Below, piece after piece: positions 50,209-58,308 of a stretch of 64,000 nt of DNA (its first letter is position 1; every line of letters begins with the position of its first letter). The notes beneath the pieces are model-generated. The model was not told the DNA's origin. It was given only the letters and a program-made list of their open reading frames with translations, and did no database searches. A program made the position numbers and the translations under genes. Origin of the DNA: an uncultured Desulfobacter sp. (GTDB taxonomy: Bacteria > Desulfobacterota > Desulfobacteria > Desulfobacterales > Desulfobacteraceae); the NCBI RefSeq assembly GCF_963666675.1, contig NZ_OY762929.1, positions 3,162,001-3,226,000 of the forward strand. Reading direction: 5' to 3'.

Positions 50209-50397
50209 ATGGACAAGCAGTCAGTTAAAAGAGATTTATTTGATTTTGAGGTGGGCTATCTGACCCAAAGCCCTTGTGTTAATTGTGAATTCAGGGAAAA
50301 CCTGCCCAAATGCCACAAAGACTGTATTCTTTTAGATCATATCCAGACCCGTCTGGCCCGTGCGATCTCTTCCCAGTCCTCCCGTTATGAAAGCTGA
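50209..50397 (+). CDS. Small cysteine-cluster protein preceding arginine kinase
   Basis: 62 residues with SPCVNCEFRENLPKCHKDC, a CxxC...CxxxC cluster that could bind zinc or iron. No family recognised. The frame ends 11 nt inside the arginine kinase gene. The ribosome site is weak (GGAAG 13 nt away), so the start is uncertain. It may form an operon with the kinase gene. Confidence 0.5.
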   Translation: MDKQSVKRDLFDFEVGYLTQSPCVNCEFRENLPKCHKDCILLDHIQTRLARAISSQSSRYES

Positions 50398-51415
50398 GCC
50401 CGGGCTGCCTTTTCACGTCTTTTCCCGATCTAAAATAAAGCAGCACCTGACACTCACATTATACAACGACCTGAAAGGGATCCGTACCTCATCGGGGTAC
50501 AGTCTTGACCAGGCCATCAAATCCGGCATCGGGAATCCGGACTCAGCTATTGGTATTTATGCCGGGGACATGGACAGCTACGATTGCTTTGCGCCGGTGT
50601 TGCTGCCCATTATCGAGGACTATCACCACCTGGAACAAGGCTGGTCCCATAAACCCGGCATGGAAAAAGCGGTTCTGCCGGACCTGGACCCGACACAGAC
50701 GTTCATACGCTCAGCCCGGATTCGTGTGGCAAGAAACCTGTGTGGCTTTCCTTTTTCAGGCAACATGAGTTTAAATCAGCGGCAGGCCCTGGAAGAGACA
50801 ATAAAGCAGGCCGTGGACACCCTTTCCGAAAAATTGTCCGGCACCTACACCGGTTTTGCAGATTTAAATGAAAGTCAATTCAATGGTCTTCTTGAAAAAG
50901 GCCTGGCCTTTCCCAAAGGCGACCGGTTCATGGATGCTGCAGGCATAAACCAGGATTACCCCATAGGACGCGGCATATTCACCAGCCGTGACAAGGTTGT
51001 CCGGGTATGGGTCAATGAAGAGGATCATCTGCGCATCATCGCCCAGTCACCGGATGGGAATATTGCCCGTGTTTTTAATCGGCTGCAGGAGATGGTCAAG
51101 GCGCTTGGAGATCAACTTGATTTTGCCTTTGACCGGAAAAAAGGGTTTCTTACCTCCTGTCCCACCAATATCGGGACAACCATGAGAGCCGGTGTGCATA
51201 TTCATCTTAAAAATCTGGAACAAAATATTCATCTCCTTGAATCCATAGCCAGAGCGCATCACCTGCAGATCCGGGGAACACACGGGGAAAAAACCGCAGT
51301 TGAAGGGGCTGTTTTTGACATCTCCAATGCGCGCAGGTTAGGCATCAGCGCCAATACAATTTTAAATGATCTTCACAGCGGAGTTCAGGCCATTATCCAG
51401 GCAGAAAAAAAATAA
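50387..51415 (+). CDS. Arginine kinase (phosphagen kinase family)
   Basis: 342 residues, close to invertebrate arginine kinases. It has FIRSARIRVARNL (phosphate-binding Arg), VNEEDHLRIIAQ with Glu211/212, the reactive-Cys motif SCPTNIGTTMRAGVH (Cys258), and RGTHGE at 296-301. Full-length active-site conservation separates it from McsB. It would store phosphate as phosphoarginine in the cytoplasm. Only a few bacterial members are known, including one from Desulfotalea. An earlier GTG at 50360 is possible, but the ATG at 50387 matches the family start better. Creatine is unlikely as substrate. Ends at a strong terminator. Confidence 0.88.
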   Translation: MKAEPGLPFHVFSRSKIKQHLTLTLYNDLKGIRTSSGYSLDQAIKSGIGNPDSAIGIYAGDMDSYDCFAPVLLPIIEDYHHLEQGWSHKPGMEKAVLPDLDPTQTFIRSARIRVARNLCGFPFSGNMSLNQRQALEETIKQAVDTLSEKLSGTYTGFADLNESQFNGLLEKGLAFPKGDRFMDAAGINQDYPIGRGIFTSRDKVVRVWVNEEDHLRIIAQSPDGNIARVFNRLQEMVKALGDQLDFAFDRKKGFLTSCPTNIGTTMRAGVHIHLKNLEQNIHLLESIARAHHLQIRGTHGEKTAVEGAVFDISNARRLGISANTILNDLHSGVQAIIQAEKK

Positions 51416-51416
51416 A

Positions 51417-51443
51417 ATCCCAGTCCTTTTCAGGGACTGGGAT
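51417..51443. terminator. Terminator after arginine kinase
   Basis: ATCCCAGTCC (51417-51426) pairs with GGACTGGGAT (51434-51443) around a short loop. It lies between the kinase and the convergent hpf gene. Confidence 0.8.
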
Positions 51444-51473
51444 CCGGTTAATCGATTATGTCAGAAATAAAAT

Positions 51474-51824
51474 CTATTCAGTTTCTACAGGTTCAGGCAC
51501 TTCATCTTTGATGCTCTGCTTGTCACCGGCCAGATGGCGTTTTTGTTTGTCTTTAAACTTGGTAATCTGAATTCTGATTTTTTCAACCACATTGTCTATG
51601 GCCAGATACATGTTGTTCTCTTCGGCCTCGCCTCTGGCATGAATTTTCAACTTATTACAAATCAAGTTAACTTCGGCAATGCTGTGCAGTTTTTCCTCTG
51701 AGAGGACAACCTGGGACTCCGCAGGGTACTCCAGCATTTTATCCAGTTTATTCAATTTCTTTTCGACATGAGATTTTACAGCGTCGGATGAAGGGACGTT
51801 CTTGAAAGTAATTGAAATGTTCAT
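51474..51824 (-). CDS. hpf: Ribosome hibernation-promoting factor, short form
   Basis: 116 residues from the ATG at 51824, with AAGGAGAG upstream; the frame runs on to 51869 without a start site of quality. NISITFKNVPSSDAVKSHVEKKLNKLDKM and the basic middle (VNLICNKLKIHARGEAEE) are typical of the HPF/YfiA family. It binds the 30S subunit and inactivates ribosomes in stationary phase or starvation. It lacks the long C-terminal dimerisation domain. Confidence 0.88.
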   Translation of the reverse strand: MNISITFKNVPSSDAVKSHVEKKLNKLDKMLEYPAESQVVLSEEKLHSIAEVNLICNKLKIHARGEAEENNMYLAIDNVVEKIRIQITKFKDKQKRHLAGDKQSIKDEVPEPVETE

Positions 51825-51935
51825 AGACTCTCCTTTTACATTGGTGAGAAGATGAAACAAAAATAACACAATCCCTGCTGTGACTCAATGATAGACCGCC
51901 ATAGAATCAAAATAAATCTGCAGACCTAAATTTTT

Positions 51936-52232
51936 TTATGATTTTGAGTCTGATTCCGGGGTTGTGTTTTTGGGCGCTGTTTTGGGAAACAGATCTTCCA
52001 GGTTCAACCCTTTGATTTTCTTTAGACAGTCTGCAAGGGCCTCATCCTCGGTGCCGCCCGCCCCCTGGTGCACCGAATCTGCAATAATATTAACAAGATT
52101 GGGCACGGCAATATAGTCGCCTGCCAGATTGCCCTGGATCTTTTTATGCACATCTATATATATCATTCTGCCGTTGCGGATCAGATTGTACCGGGTTACC
52201 CGGGTTAAAATATCTTTAACATTAAGTTCCAT
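51936..52232 (-). CDS. Hypothetical protein
   Basis: 98 residues. MELNVKDILTRVTRYNLIRNGRMIYIDV and AGDYIAVPNLVNIIADSVHQGAGG suggest a compact domain, followed by an acidic/polar tail (PKTAPKNTTPESDSKS). AAGGAGA precedes the ATG, so it is expressed. No family recognised. Independent of hpf by about 110 nt. Confidence 0.55.
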   Translation of the reverse strand: MELNVKDILTRVTRYNLIRNGRMIYIDVHKKIQGNLAGDYIAVPNLVNIIADSVHQGAGGTEDEALADCLKKIKGLNLEDLFPKTAPKNTTPESDSKS

Positions 52233-52408
52233 TTGATTTTCTCCTTATTTTAAGGTAGACCTGCCATACTTTAAGATTGTTTGCAAGTTATTAGAAAAGA
52301 TGGCTGCCGTAAGAAGGCAAAAGGCGGCCGGCAGAATGTAAAAAAACACATAAGCCGGGCAGCACAAGCCGGACAACCAATTTTAAATTGAAGGAAAGAC
52401 CTTCACCC

Positions 52409-54085
52409 ATGTCACCCTCTTTTTCATTTTTTTCACTGCCTGGAAACAGTGCCTGGAACCAAGAGCCTAAATATTTGCGAAAAACATCCGGACAATTGAT
52501 CGCTGACCGCAAGTCCCTGGACCGGGTTTTCATCCGCCCCGATGATGAAAACAGCAAAAAAACCCTGGTTAAATACATGGAGCAGATCCTGTTCGGACTG
52601 CACGATTTTTTAAACCGGCATGTGGGGGTCACCGAAGAGATCAGCCTGACCGAACTTGCCAAAAGCTACATGGACGTAGAGATCAGTGATCATCCCCAGA
52701 AAAATCTGGGCCAGGTGATTGAAGATATCATAAAAGACGTTGCGCCAAAAGCGGTCAATGTGGCATCCCCCTACTTTATCGGGCATATGACCTCCGCCCT
52801 GCCCTTTTTTATGGTCCACCTCAAAGCCATCACGGCAGCCTTGAACCAGAATGTCATTAAGATGGAAACCTCCAAGGTGCTGGCCGTCATTGAACGGCAG
52901 GTGCTGGCAAAAGTTCACCGCCTGATTTTCAAACAGGATGACCGGTTTTACCGGGCCCATGTCCAGAATACCCGTACGGCGCTGGGGGCCTTTACATCGG
53001 GCGGCACCACGGCCAACATAACCGCCATGTGGGTGGCCAGAAACCGCCTGTTCCCGCCCAAAGATGATTTTAAAAGCATTGAAGAAGACGGCCTTTTTAA
53101 AGCCATGCAGGTCCATGACACGGACCGGGTGGTGATCCTTGTCTCCCGGCGGGGACACTACTCGTTGAGAAAGGCAAGCGGCATTTTAGGTCTGGGCAAT
53201 AAAAACATCATTGCCGTGGACGTAAAACCGGATCACACCATTGACACGGACAAACTCAAACAGACCATCAAGACCATCAAGCAGGAAGGCCGCACCCAAA
53301 TAGCCGCCATCGTGGGCATTGCTGGGGCCACGGAAACAGGTACCATTGATCCGTTGCAGGATATGGCCGATATCTGTGAAAAAGAGCAGATCCATTTTCA
53401 TGTGGATGCTGCATGGGGCGGGCCCATACTGTTATCCGACACCTATGCCCACCTGCTGTCAGGCATTGAACGGGCGGATTCAGTCACCATTGACGGCCAC
53501 AAACAATTTTACATGCCCATGGGGGCGGGTATGGTCTATTTCAAAAACGCCATGGCCCTTGATGCCATTGCCTACCATGCCCGGTACGTGAACCGTAAAG
53601 GCTCTGTGGACTTAGGGATAAAAACCCTTGAAGGTTCCAGGGAGGCGGCCTGCCTGATCCTGGATGCCTCCTTAAAAATCATGGGTGCCAAAGGATATGC
53701 CCTGATGATTGATCATGGCATTGAAACGGCCAGGACATTTGCCCAAAAAATAGAAGAACGGCCCGAATTTGAGCTGGTTACCCCGCCCATACTCAATATC
53801 CTGACCTACAGACTTGTGCCCATGGCTTACCGGCAGAAAATGAAAACGGCCCGGGGAGAAAAGCGCAAACTATTAAACCAGGAACTAGACGAGATCAATA
53901 TCCGCATCCAGCGCATCCAGCGGGAAGCAGGCAAAAGTTTTGTCTCCAGAACCCGGCTTAAACTTGCACCCGAGGATGACTTCATGGTGGTGGTGCTTAG
54001 AAGCGTTATCATGAACCCCTATACCACCGAAATCATTTTGGATGATATTCTGGATGAACAGGAACAAATCTATCATCAATTTTGA
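52409..54085 (+). CDS. panP: PLP-dependent aspartate decarboxylase, PanP type
   Basis: 558 residues of group II decarboxylases. PLP Lys is in SVTIDGHKQFYMPMG, HFHVDAAWGGPILL has the cofactor-binding His/Asp, and FTSGGTTANITAMW binds phosphate. The length and sections such as SPYFIGHMTSALPFF match the PanP family, which makes beta-alanine from aspartate for coenzyme A in bacteria lacking PanD. Glutamate decarboxylase is the alternative. The ATG at 52409 is used; an in-frame TTG at 52388 precedes it, beside GAAGGA. Confidence 0.8.
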   Translation: MSPSFSFFSLPGNSAWNQEPKYLRKTSGQLIADRKSLDRVFIRPDDENSKKTLVKYMEQILFGLHDFLNRHVGVTEEISLTELAKSYMDVEISDHPQKNLGQVIEDIIKDVAPKAVNVASPYFIGHMTSALPFFMVHLKAITAALNQNVIKMETSKVLAVIERQVLAKVHRLIFKQDDRFYRAHVQNTRTALGAFTSGGTTANITAMWVARNRLFPPKDDFKSIEEDGLFKAMQVHDTDRVVILVSRRGHYSLRKASGILGLGNKNIIAVDVKPDHTIDTDKLKQTIKTIKQEGRTQIAAIVGIAGATETGTIDPLQDMADICEKEQIHFHVDAAWGGPILLSDTYAHLLSGIERADSVTIDGHKQFYMPMGAGMVYFKNAMALDAIAYHARYVNRKGSVDLGIKTLEGSREAACLILDASLKIMGAKGYALMIDHGIETARTFAQKIEERPEFELVTPPILNILTYRLVPMAYRQKMKTARGEKRKLLNQELDEINIRIQRIQREAGKSFVSRTRLKLAPEDDFMVVVLRSVIMNPYTTEIILDDILDEQEQIYHQF

Positions 54086-54173
54086 TCACGCCCGGTTTAA
54101 TCAAACGCGTTCATCTGTTCGCAACGTTGATCCACTTTTTTCATCCATACACTCTGGGAGTGGGCAGGCCGGA

Positions 54174-55481
54174 TCATGTGCCATGGTCTGCCGGCCATCG
54201 GATGGTAAACCGGGCACCGCCAAGCAAAGATTTTGACACAAAAACCTCCCCGCCGTGCCAGGCCATGATTCTTTTGACAATGGCCAAGCCCATGCCGTAC
54301 CCCCCGGTATCCCGGCTGCGGCTTTCATCTAAGCGGACAAAGGCTTCAAAAATTCGTTTGCAATCCGCTGGGGGCACCCCTGGGCCGTCATCATCCACAT
54401 GAATCATGCAAAAGGCATCTGTTTTTTCAAACACGATCTTTACCCTGCTGCTTGCATATTTCCCAGCATTCTGGACAAGATTGCCCAACGCCCTGGACAT
54501 ATAGCGGGGTTCGACCACGATCCGACAGTCCTTATTATATTCCGGCACAACGCATTGAATCCGGATATGGGGCGATGTCTTGCCTCCCTTTCTGGCAATC
54601 TCTTTTATCAAAGCCTCCACAGGTATTTCAACCCGTTCAAGATATGGTGTTTCCCGGTCAAACCGAGCATACATCAACAATTCGGACACCAATGTTTCCA
54701 GTTCATTAATATCCTTTTGGATTTCCAGGATATTTTCGTGAAGTTCCTCTTTGTCTTTGGCCGTCTCGAGCATTTCCATGCTGAACCGGATCCGTGAAAT
54801 GGGCGTGCGCAGCTCATGGGAAACCGCTCCGGTAAGCTCCTTATGGGATGCGATCAGCTGTTGTATTTTTCCGGCCATATCATTAAAAGACCTGGCCACA
54901 GGAAACAATGCGGACCGTTGTGATATTGTGACCCGGGTTGTGAAGTCCGCTTTGCCGAAGCGTTCAGCCGCCAGACTGATGCGCCGCAGCTTAAGCCAAA
55001 ACGGCATGGTCCACAACAGGGTCATAAAAGCGAAATTGACAACCACCATGCTCCAGAACACCATTTCCACATGCATGGGGGGATCAAATTCAGGTAACGT
55101 CCCCATGGTAACCACCTGGCGGCTTGCACCGATACGTTTGTAATACAGCTCCCCGTCTTTTTGTACAACAATACCGCCCTGGTTCAAAATCACCCTGTCT
55201 TTTTCCTTTAACGCAAGAGAATCCATGGGATCAATGGCCAGCTGATAACCAAACTGAGGCTGCCGGCGTTTTATATAATCCGCCCACTGATCCTGGGGCA
55301 ACGCTTCAATATCCTCAAGAAGCATATTGTAGATTCCCTTGACAAGTGATCCGTAGTATTGATCAATCTCCCGGTCAAAGTATTCATCCACGAGCCGGCA
55401 GGCCAACGGAGCAACCACAAACTGCCAGGTGACCACACTGGCCATGGTAAACAAAAAAAAAGAGAAAAAAATCCGTTTCAT
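54174..55481 (-). CDS. Sensor histidine kinase, RstB-like
   Basis: 435 residues from the ATG at 55481. Two membrane helices (near 5-25 and 155-175) flank a periplasmic domain. HAMP follows, then HisKA with GAVSHELRTPISRIRFSM, and the ATPase with RALGNLVQNAGKYA, IHVDDDGPGVP and DTGGYGMGLAIVKRI. It phosphorylates the adjacent RstA-like regulator (1 nt spacing). The signal is unknown. Layout and the putative target boxes near 56.3 kb make an RstAB-type system likely; the E. coli system answers acid and low magnesium. Confidence 0.88.
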   Translation of the reverse strand: MKRIFFSFFLFTMASVVTWQFVVAPLACRLVDEYFDREIDQYYGSLVKGIYNMLLEDIEALPQDQWADYIKRRQPQFGYQLAIDPMDSLALKEKDRVILNQGGIVVQKDGELYYKRIGASRQVVTMGTLPEFDPPMHVEMVFWSMVVVNFAFMTLLWTMPFWLKLRRISLAAERFGKADFTTRVTISQRSALFPVARSFNDMAGKIQQLIASHKELTGAVSHELRTPISRIRFSMEMLETAKDKEELHENILEIQKDINELETLVSELLMYARFDRETPYLERVEIPVEALIKEIARKGGKTSPHIRIQCVVPEYNKDCRIVVEPRYMSRALGNLVQNAGKYASSRVKIVFEKTDAFCMIHVDDDGPGVPPADCKRIFEAFVRLDESRSRDTGGYGMGLAIVKRIMAWHGGEVFVSKSLLGGARFTIRWPADHGT

Positions 55482-55482
55482 T

Positions 55483-56208
55483 TTATTTCCAGGCGTCCGG
55501 GACAAAAAGGTACCCCTTGCCCCAGACCGTTTTAATGCGTTTTGCCTTTTCAGGGTCATCGTAAAGCTTTTTGCGAAGCCGGGAGACGGCCAAATCAACA
55601 CTGCGGTCCAGGCCGTCATATTCAATGCCCTTAAGTTTCTGGCAGATGGTATCCCTGTCAAGGATCCGACCGCTGTTTTCGGCCAAAAGCCAGAGCAGGT
55701 CAAATTCGCTGGTGGTCAGTTCCACGGCTTCCCCTCCCAGTGTAACCGTGCGGGAGGATCTGGTGACGGCAAGGCTGTTAAACACCAGTTCATCCGGGTC
55801 TTTCGGATCGGCCGGTTCAAAAAAAAGAATTTTCTTTTTCTCAAACCGCCGCATCAACGCCCGGATGCGCGCCAGCAGCACCCGGGGCTCCACCGGTTTT
55901 ATAACATAATCATCAGCACCCACTTCAAGACCTGCCACCTGGTCCATGTCATCTTCCCTTGCGGTGAGCATTAAAATAGGCCCCTGGAATCTTGGTCGGA
56001 CATTACGGCACACCTCCAGACCGTCCATGCCCGGCAGCATCAAATCCAGGATGACAAGATCAGGGATCTGTTTGATAATCCGGGCAGGGGCTGTGTCCCC
56101 CCGTCTTTCAATAGAGACATCAAAATCATTACGGGATAAATACCTGGCAATCAGATCTCCTAGACGGCGGTCGTCTTCTACCAGTAAAACAGTTGTTTTC
56201 TCATCCAT
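55483..56208 (-). CDS. OmpR-family response regulator, RstA-like
   Basis: 241 residues. The receiver has VLLVEDDRRLGDLIARYL with acidic pair, the phosphorylated Asp in LVILDLMLPGMDG, and KPVEPRVLLARI with the conserved Lys. The C-terminal winged helix has ELTTSEFDLLWLLAENSGRILDRD and DRSVDLAVSRLRKKL. It is divergent from an outer-membrane protein gene. Candidate binding sites at 56329-56342 and 56375-56388 resemble the RstA box, so this regulator probably controls both genes. Confidence 0.88.
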   Translation of the reverse strand: MDEKTTVLLVEDDRRLGDLIARYLSRNDFDVSIERRGDTAPARIIKQIPDLVILDLMLPGMDGLEVCRNVRPRFQGPILMLTAREDDMDQVAGLEVGADDYVIKPVEPRVLLARIRALMRRFEKKKILFFEPADPKDPDELVFNSLAVTRSSRTVTLGGEAVELTTSEFDLLWLLAENSGRILDRDTICQKLKGIEYDGLDRSVDLAVSRLRKKLYDDPEKAKRIKTVWGKGYLFVPDAWK

Positions 56209-56328
56209 GGGCGGTTTCCAAACAAGTTAAATGACAAGTTGTACATTAACGAAATGTCTTATTTTCACATAAATAACCGCTTCTTTTCAATAGATCTGTA
56301 TCTGTTGTGTATTGAATTGTACCAATTT

Positions 56329-56342
56329 GTACCTTCGGGTTC
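56329..56342. promoter_or_regulatory. Candidate RstA-like site 1
   Basis: GTACCAATTTGTAC has two GTAC elements 10 nt apart. It resembles an inexact RstA box. It sits between the divergent regulator and DUF2860-like genes. Confidence 0.4.
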
Positions 56343-56374
56343 CGGCAGCGTGCCTGGCCCGGGGTCAACTTGGA

Positions 56375-56388
56375 TACATTTGGGTACA
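56375..56388 (+). promoter_or_regulatory. Candidate RstA box (TACATTTGGGTACA)
   Basis: TACATTTGGGTACA matches the E. coli RstA box TACATNTNGTTACA at all but one fixed position. It is 92 nt upstream of the outer-membrane gene. A further similar GGATACA follows at 56392. Confidence 0.55.
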
Positions 56389-56479
56389 ATCGGATACACA
56401 AAGTCAACAGACGATAGCCCAAAATCCCCTTACTATCCGGCCATTGATTATTAACCACACCAACCAAAAGGAAAAAAAA

Positions 56480-57445
56480 ATGAGATTGCAAAAATACTGT
56501 ACCATGCTTCTGTTAATACTGCTGATACCGTCACTGGCGCCGGCCGGGCAGACCAAAGAAGATGACAAATACGGATTCTTCGGCAGCATTCTTCTGGGCG
56601 CAGGCGTGGCGGCAAGCAAACCCAGTGGGTTAACTGTAACCGACGACAACAAAAAAATTGACACGCTGCATGACAGGACTGATCGTCAAAACAGGGTCAT
56701 TCCGTTGATTTTAGGGGAATTTGGCTACAGTTTTGCCGCCACCGGCACCCGAATTTCACTGAGCAACCAGAAAAGTGAAAAATCATTTGCCGACGTGGTT
56801 GTGGAGCAGCCGCTTAAAAATCTGGGGACCTTGCGTGCCTCCTTTGGGTATGGCAAACAAGATGTATGGGCCAACCCCTACCTTACAGGGGTTAAGCGAA
56901 GTGAAACCGAAGAAGCGTCCTACAACATGAAACTGGAATGGGAACAGATTGCAGGATCCGGTTTTTTTGCCACACTGAAACTAAGTTCCATTGATGTGGA
57001 CCAGGATCTGATCGGCGAGATGTACCAGGATCTGAAACGGGACGGGCAGATCATGGCCGCAAAAACAGGGTATACTTTCTTTGTCGGGAAAAACCAGATG
57101 ATTATCCCCGGTTTTGACATTGAAGTGGAAGACCGGGACGGCGAAAGCAATGCCAGTAAAAAGTTCGGGGCTTCCGTATCCCATGTCATTGACATTCACA
57201 AGTGGCACTTTATAACCAGCCTTGGCATGGGCAGAAGAGAGTTTGATAAGGCCCATCCGATTTTTCATGAAACCCGGAAGGAAACCCAATACGAGTTGAG
57301 TCATCTTGTTACCTATTCAAGCCCCTTTGGCTTTAAAGGCTGGTTTGTAAACGGCCTTGCGGCCTACAGCCGGACAGATGCCAATATTAACTTTTTCAAG
57401 CAGGATGAATTGACCATCGGTGCCGGTATCGGCTACGAATTCTGA
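56480..57445 (+). CDS. DUF2860-like outer-membrane beta-barrel protein
   Basis: 321 residues with a signal peptide (LLLILLIPSLAPAGQ). Alternating strands include ADVVVEQPLKNLGTLRASFGYG, NPYLTGVKRSETEEASYNMKL and SHVIDIHKWHFITSLGMGRREFDKAHPIF. It closes with GAGIGYEF, ending in Phe. Blocks such as RREFDKxxPIF resemble the DUF2860 family of marine gammaproteobacteria; the match is by memory and should be checked. AAAAGGA precedes the ATG. It is divergent from the RstA-like regulator. The frame is open back to 56312, but the signal peptide fixes the start. Confidence 0.7.
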   Translation: MRLQKYCTMLLLILLIPSLAPAGQTKEDDKYGFFGSILLGAGVAASKPSGLTVTDDNKKIDTLHDRTDRQNRVIPLILGEFGYSFAATGTRISLSNQKSEKSFADVVVEQPLKNLGTLRASFGYGKQDVWANPYLTGVKRSETEEASYNMKLEWEQIAGSGFFATLKLSSIDVDQDLIGEMYQDLKRDGQIMAAKTGYTFFVGKNQMIIPGFDIEVEDRDGESNASKKFGASVSHVIDIHKWHFITSLGMGRREFDKAHPIFHETRKETQYELSHLVTYSSPFGFKGWFVNGLAAYSRTDANINFFKQDELTIGAGIGYEF

Positions 57446-57985
57446 TGGTGCCGATATGAAAGAAACGATACATAAGCTAAATGCTTTCCTTGGCCTTTGG
57501 GTGCCTTTGTCCCTTGTGGCCGACATTCAATCCGGGGTTGAGCCTTCGGCAACGATAATTCCATGCCTGTGATTGGGCTTGGAACCTTAAAAAAATAGGA
57601 ATCAGAACAGATCATACCTGAATTCAAAGGGACTAATGGACTATTATGATTCGGGTTTTTTAATTTGATAGTCCGCTGACAGTGCTAAAGACAAACGCAC
57701 ACAAATTAAAATCTTAACCCGTCTTTAATATTCAACAGATCCCTTTTAATGCTTGACATACGGACGGGACCTAATGTAGTACATTTTCTAAAATTTATTA
57801 TTTTTTTATAAAAACTTAATTTTTTTTACAAAAAGACTGCCAGGCAGGCAGCTTCAAGACTTTAATAAATTTGATATGCATTCGGGCGCTCTTAACTTAA
57901 CAAAGATCATCTGAATGTGCTTTATGAAAGGTAGAACAAGGGTACTTTTTGCCAGAAGGCAAGAGCGTTAGACAGCGTATAAACT
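57446..57985. other. Intergenic, no gene seen
   Basis: About 540 bp after the outer-membrane gene. It includes AT-rich DNA with poly-A/poly-T near 57790-57835. No gene or clear terminator was found. It leads into a series of hairpins. Confidence 0.5.
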
Positions 57986-58165
57986 TGGGAAAAGCTGTTT
58001 TCTTTTAAATCAGTTTTTCCGGGTAAAGATATCAAAAAAGCCACGAAGGTAACGGCGGAAAATATCCGCTAAATCTTTGTGGCTTTTTTTTGATATAGCC
58101 GTTATCAACATTTCAATGGGTCAGGAAGGGGAACGCTGACCCGCACGATGAGATTATTGTAACGG
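57986..58165 (+). ncRNA. Candidate structured RNA region upstream of ttdAB
   Basis: Three structures occur in a row. GGAAAAGCTG (57988-57997) pairs with CAGTTTTTCC (58011-58020). A hairpin with an eight-T tail covers 58034-58091. CCGTTA(T)CAA (58099-58108) pairs with TTGTAACGG (58157-58165) around an inner GGGTCAG/CTGACCC hairpin. The nested stems suggest an RNA that is folded and processed, such as an sRNA or leader. No known RNA family was recognised. Confidence 0.4.
58034..58091 (+). terminator. Hairpin with T8 tail, first copy
   Basis: AAAGCCACGAAGG pairs with CTTTGTGGCTTT with an inner GGCGGA...CCGC hairpin. The T run on the right makes it a terminator-like element. A sister copy lies at 58173-58229. 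Confidence 0.7.
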
Positions 58166-58172
58166 ACATGTT

Positions 58173-58229
58173 AAAAAACCACGAAGGTTTAGGCGTGTGA
58201 CACGCGTCAAATCTTTGTGGTTTTTTTTT
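58173..58229 (+). terminator. Hairpin with T9 tail, second copy
   Basis: AAACCACGAAGG pairs with CTTTGTGGTTT, inner GCGTGTGACACGC; nine T residues follow. It is 80 nt upstream of ttdA and similar in sequence and layout to the first copy, about 139 nt upstream. Confidence 0.7.
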
Positions 58230-58308
58230 GGATGAGACGAAAGTCTTGTATGGATTCTATTATTTACCTTAAGTTCCTATCCCTTAACTCTAAAGGAGAA
58301 CAAAATTA

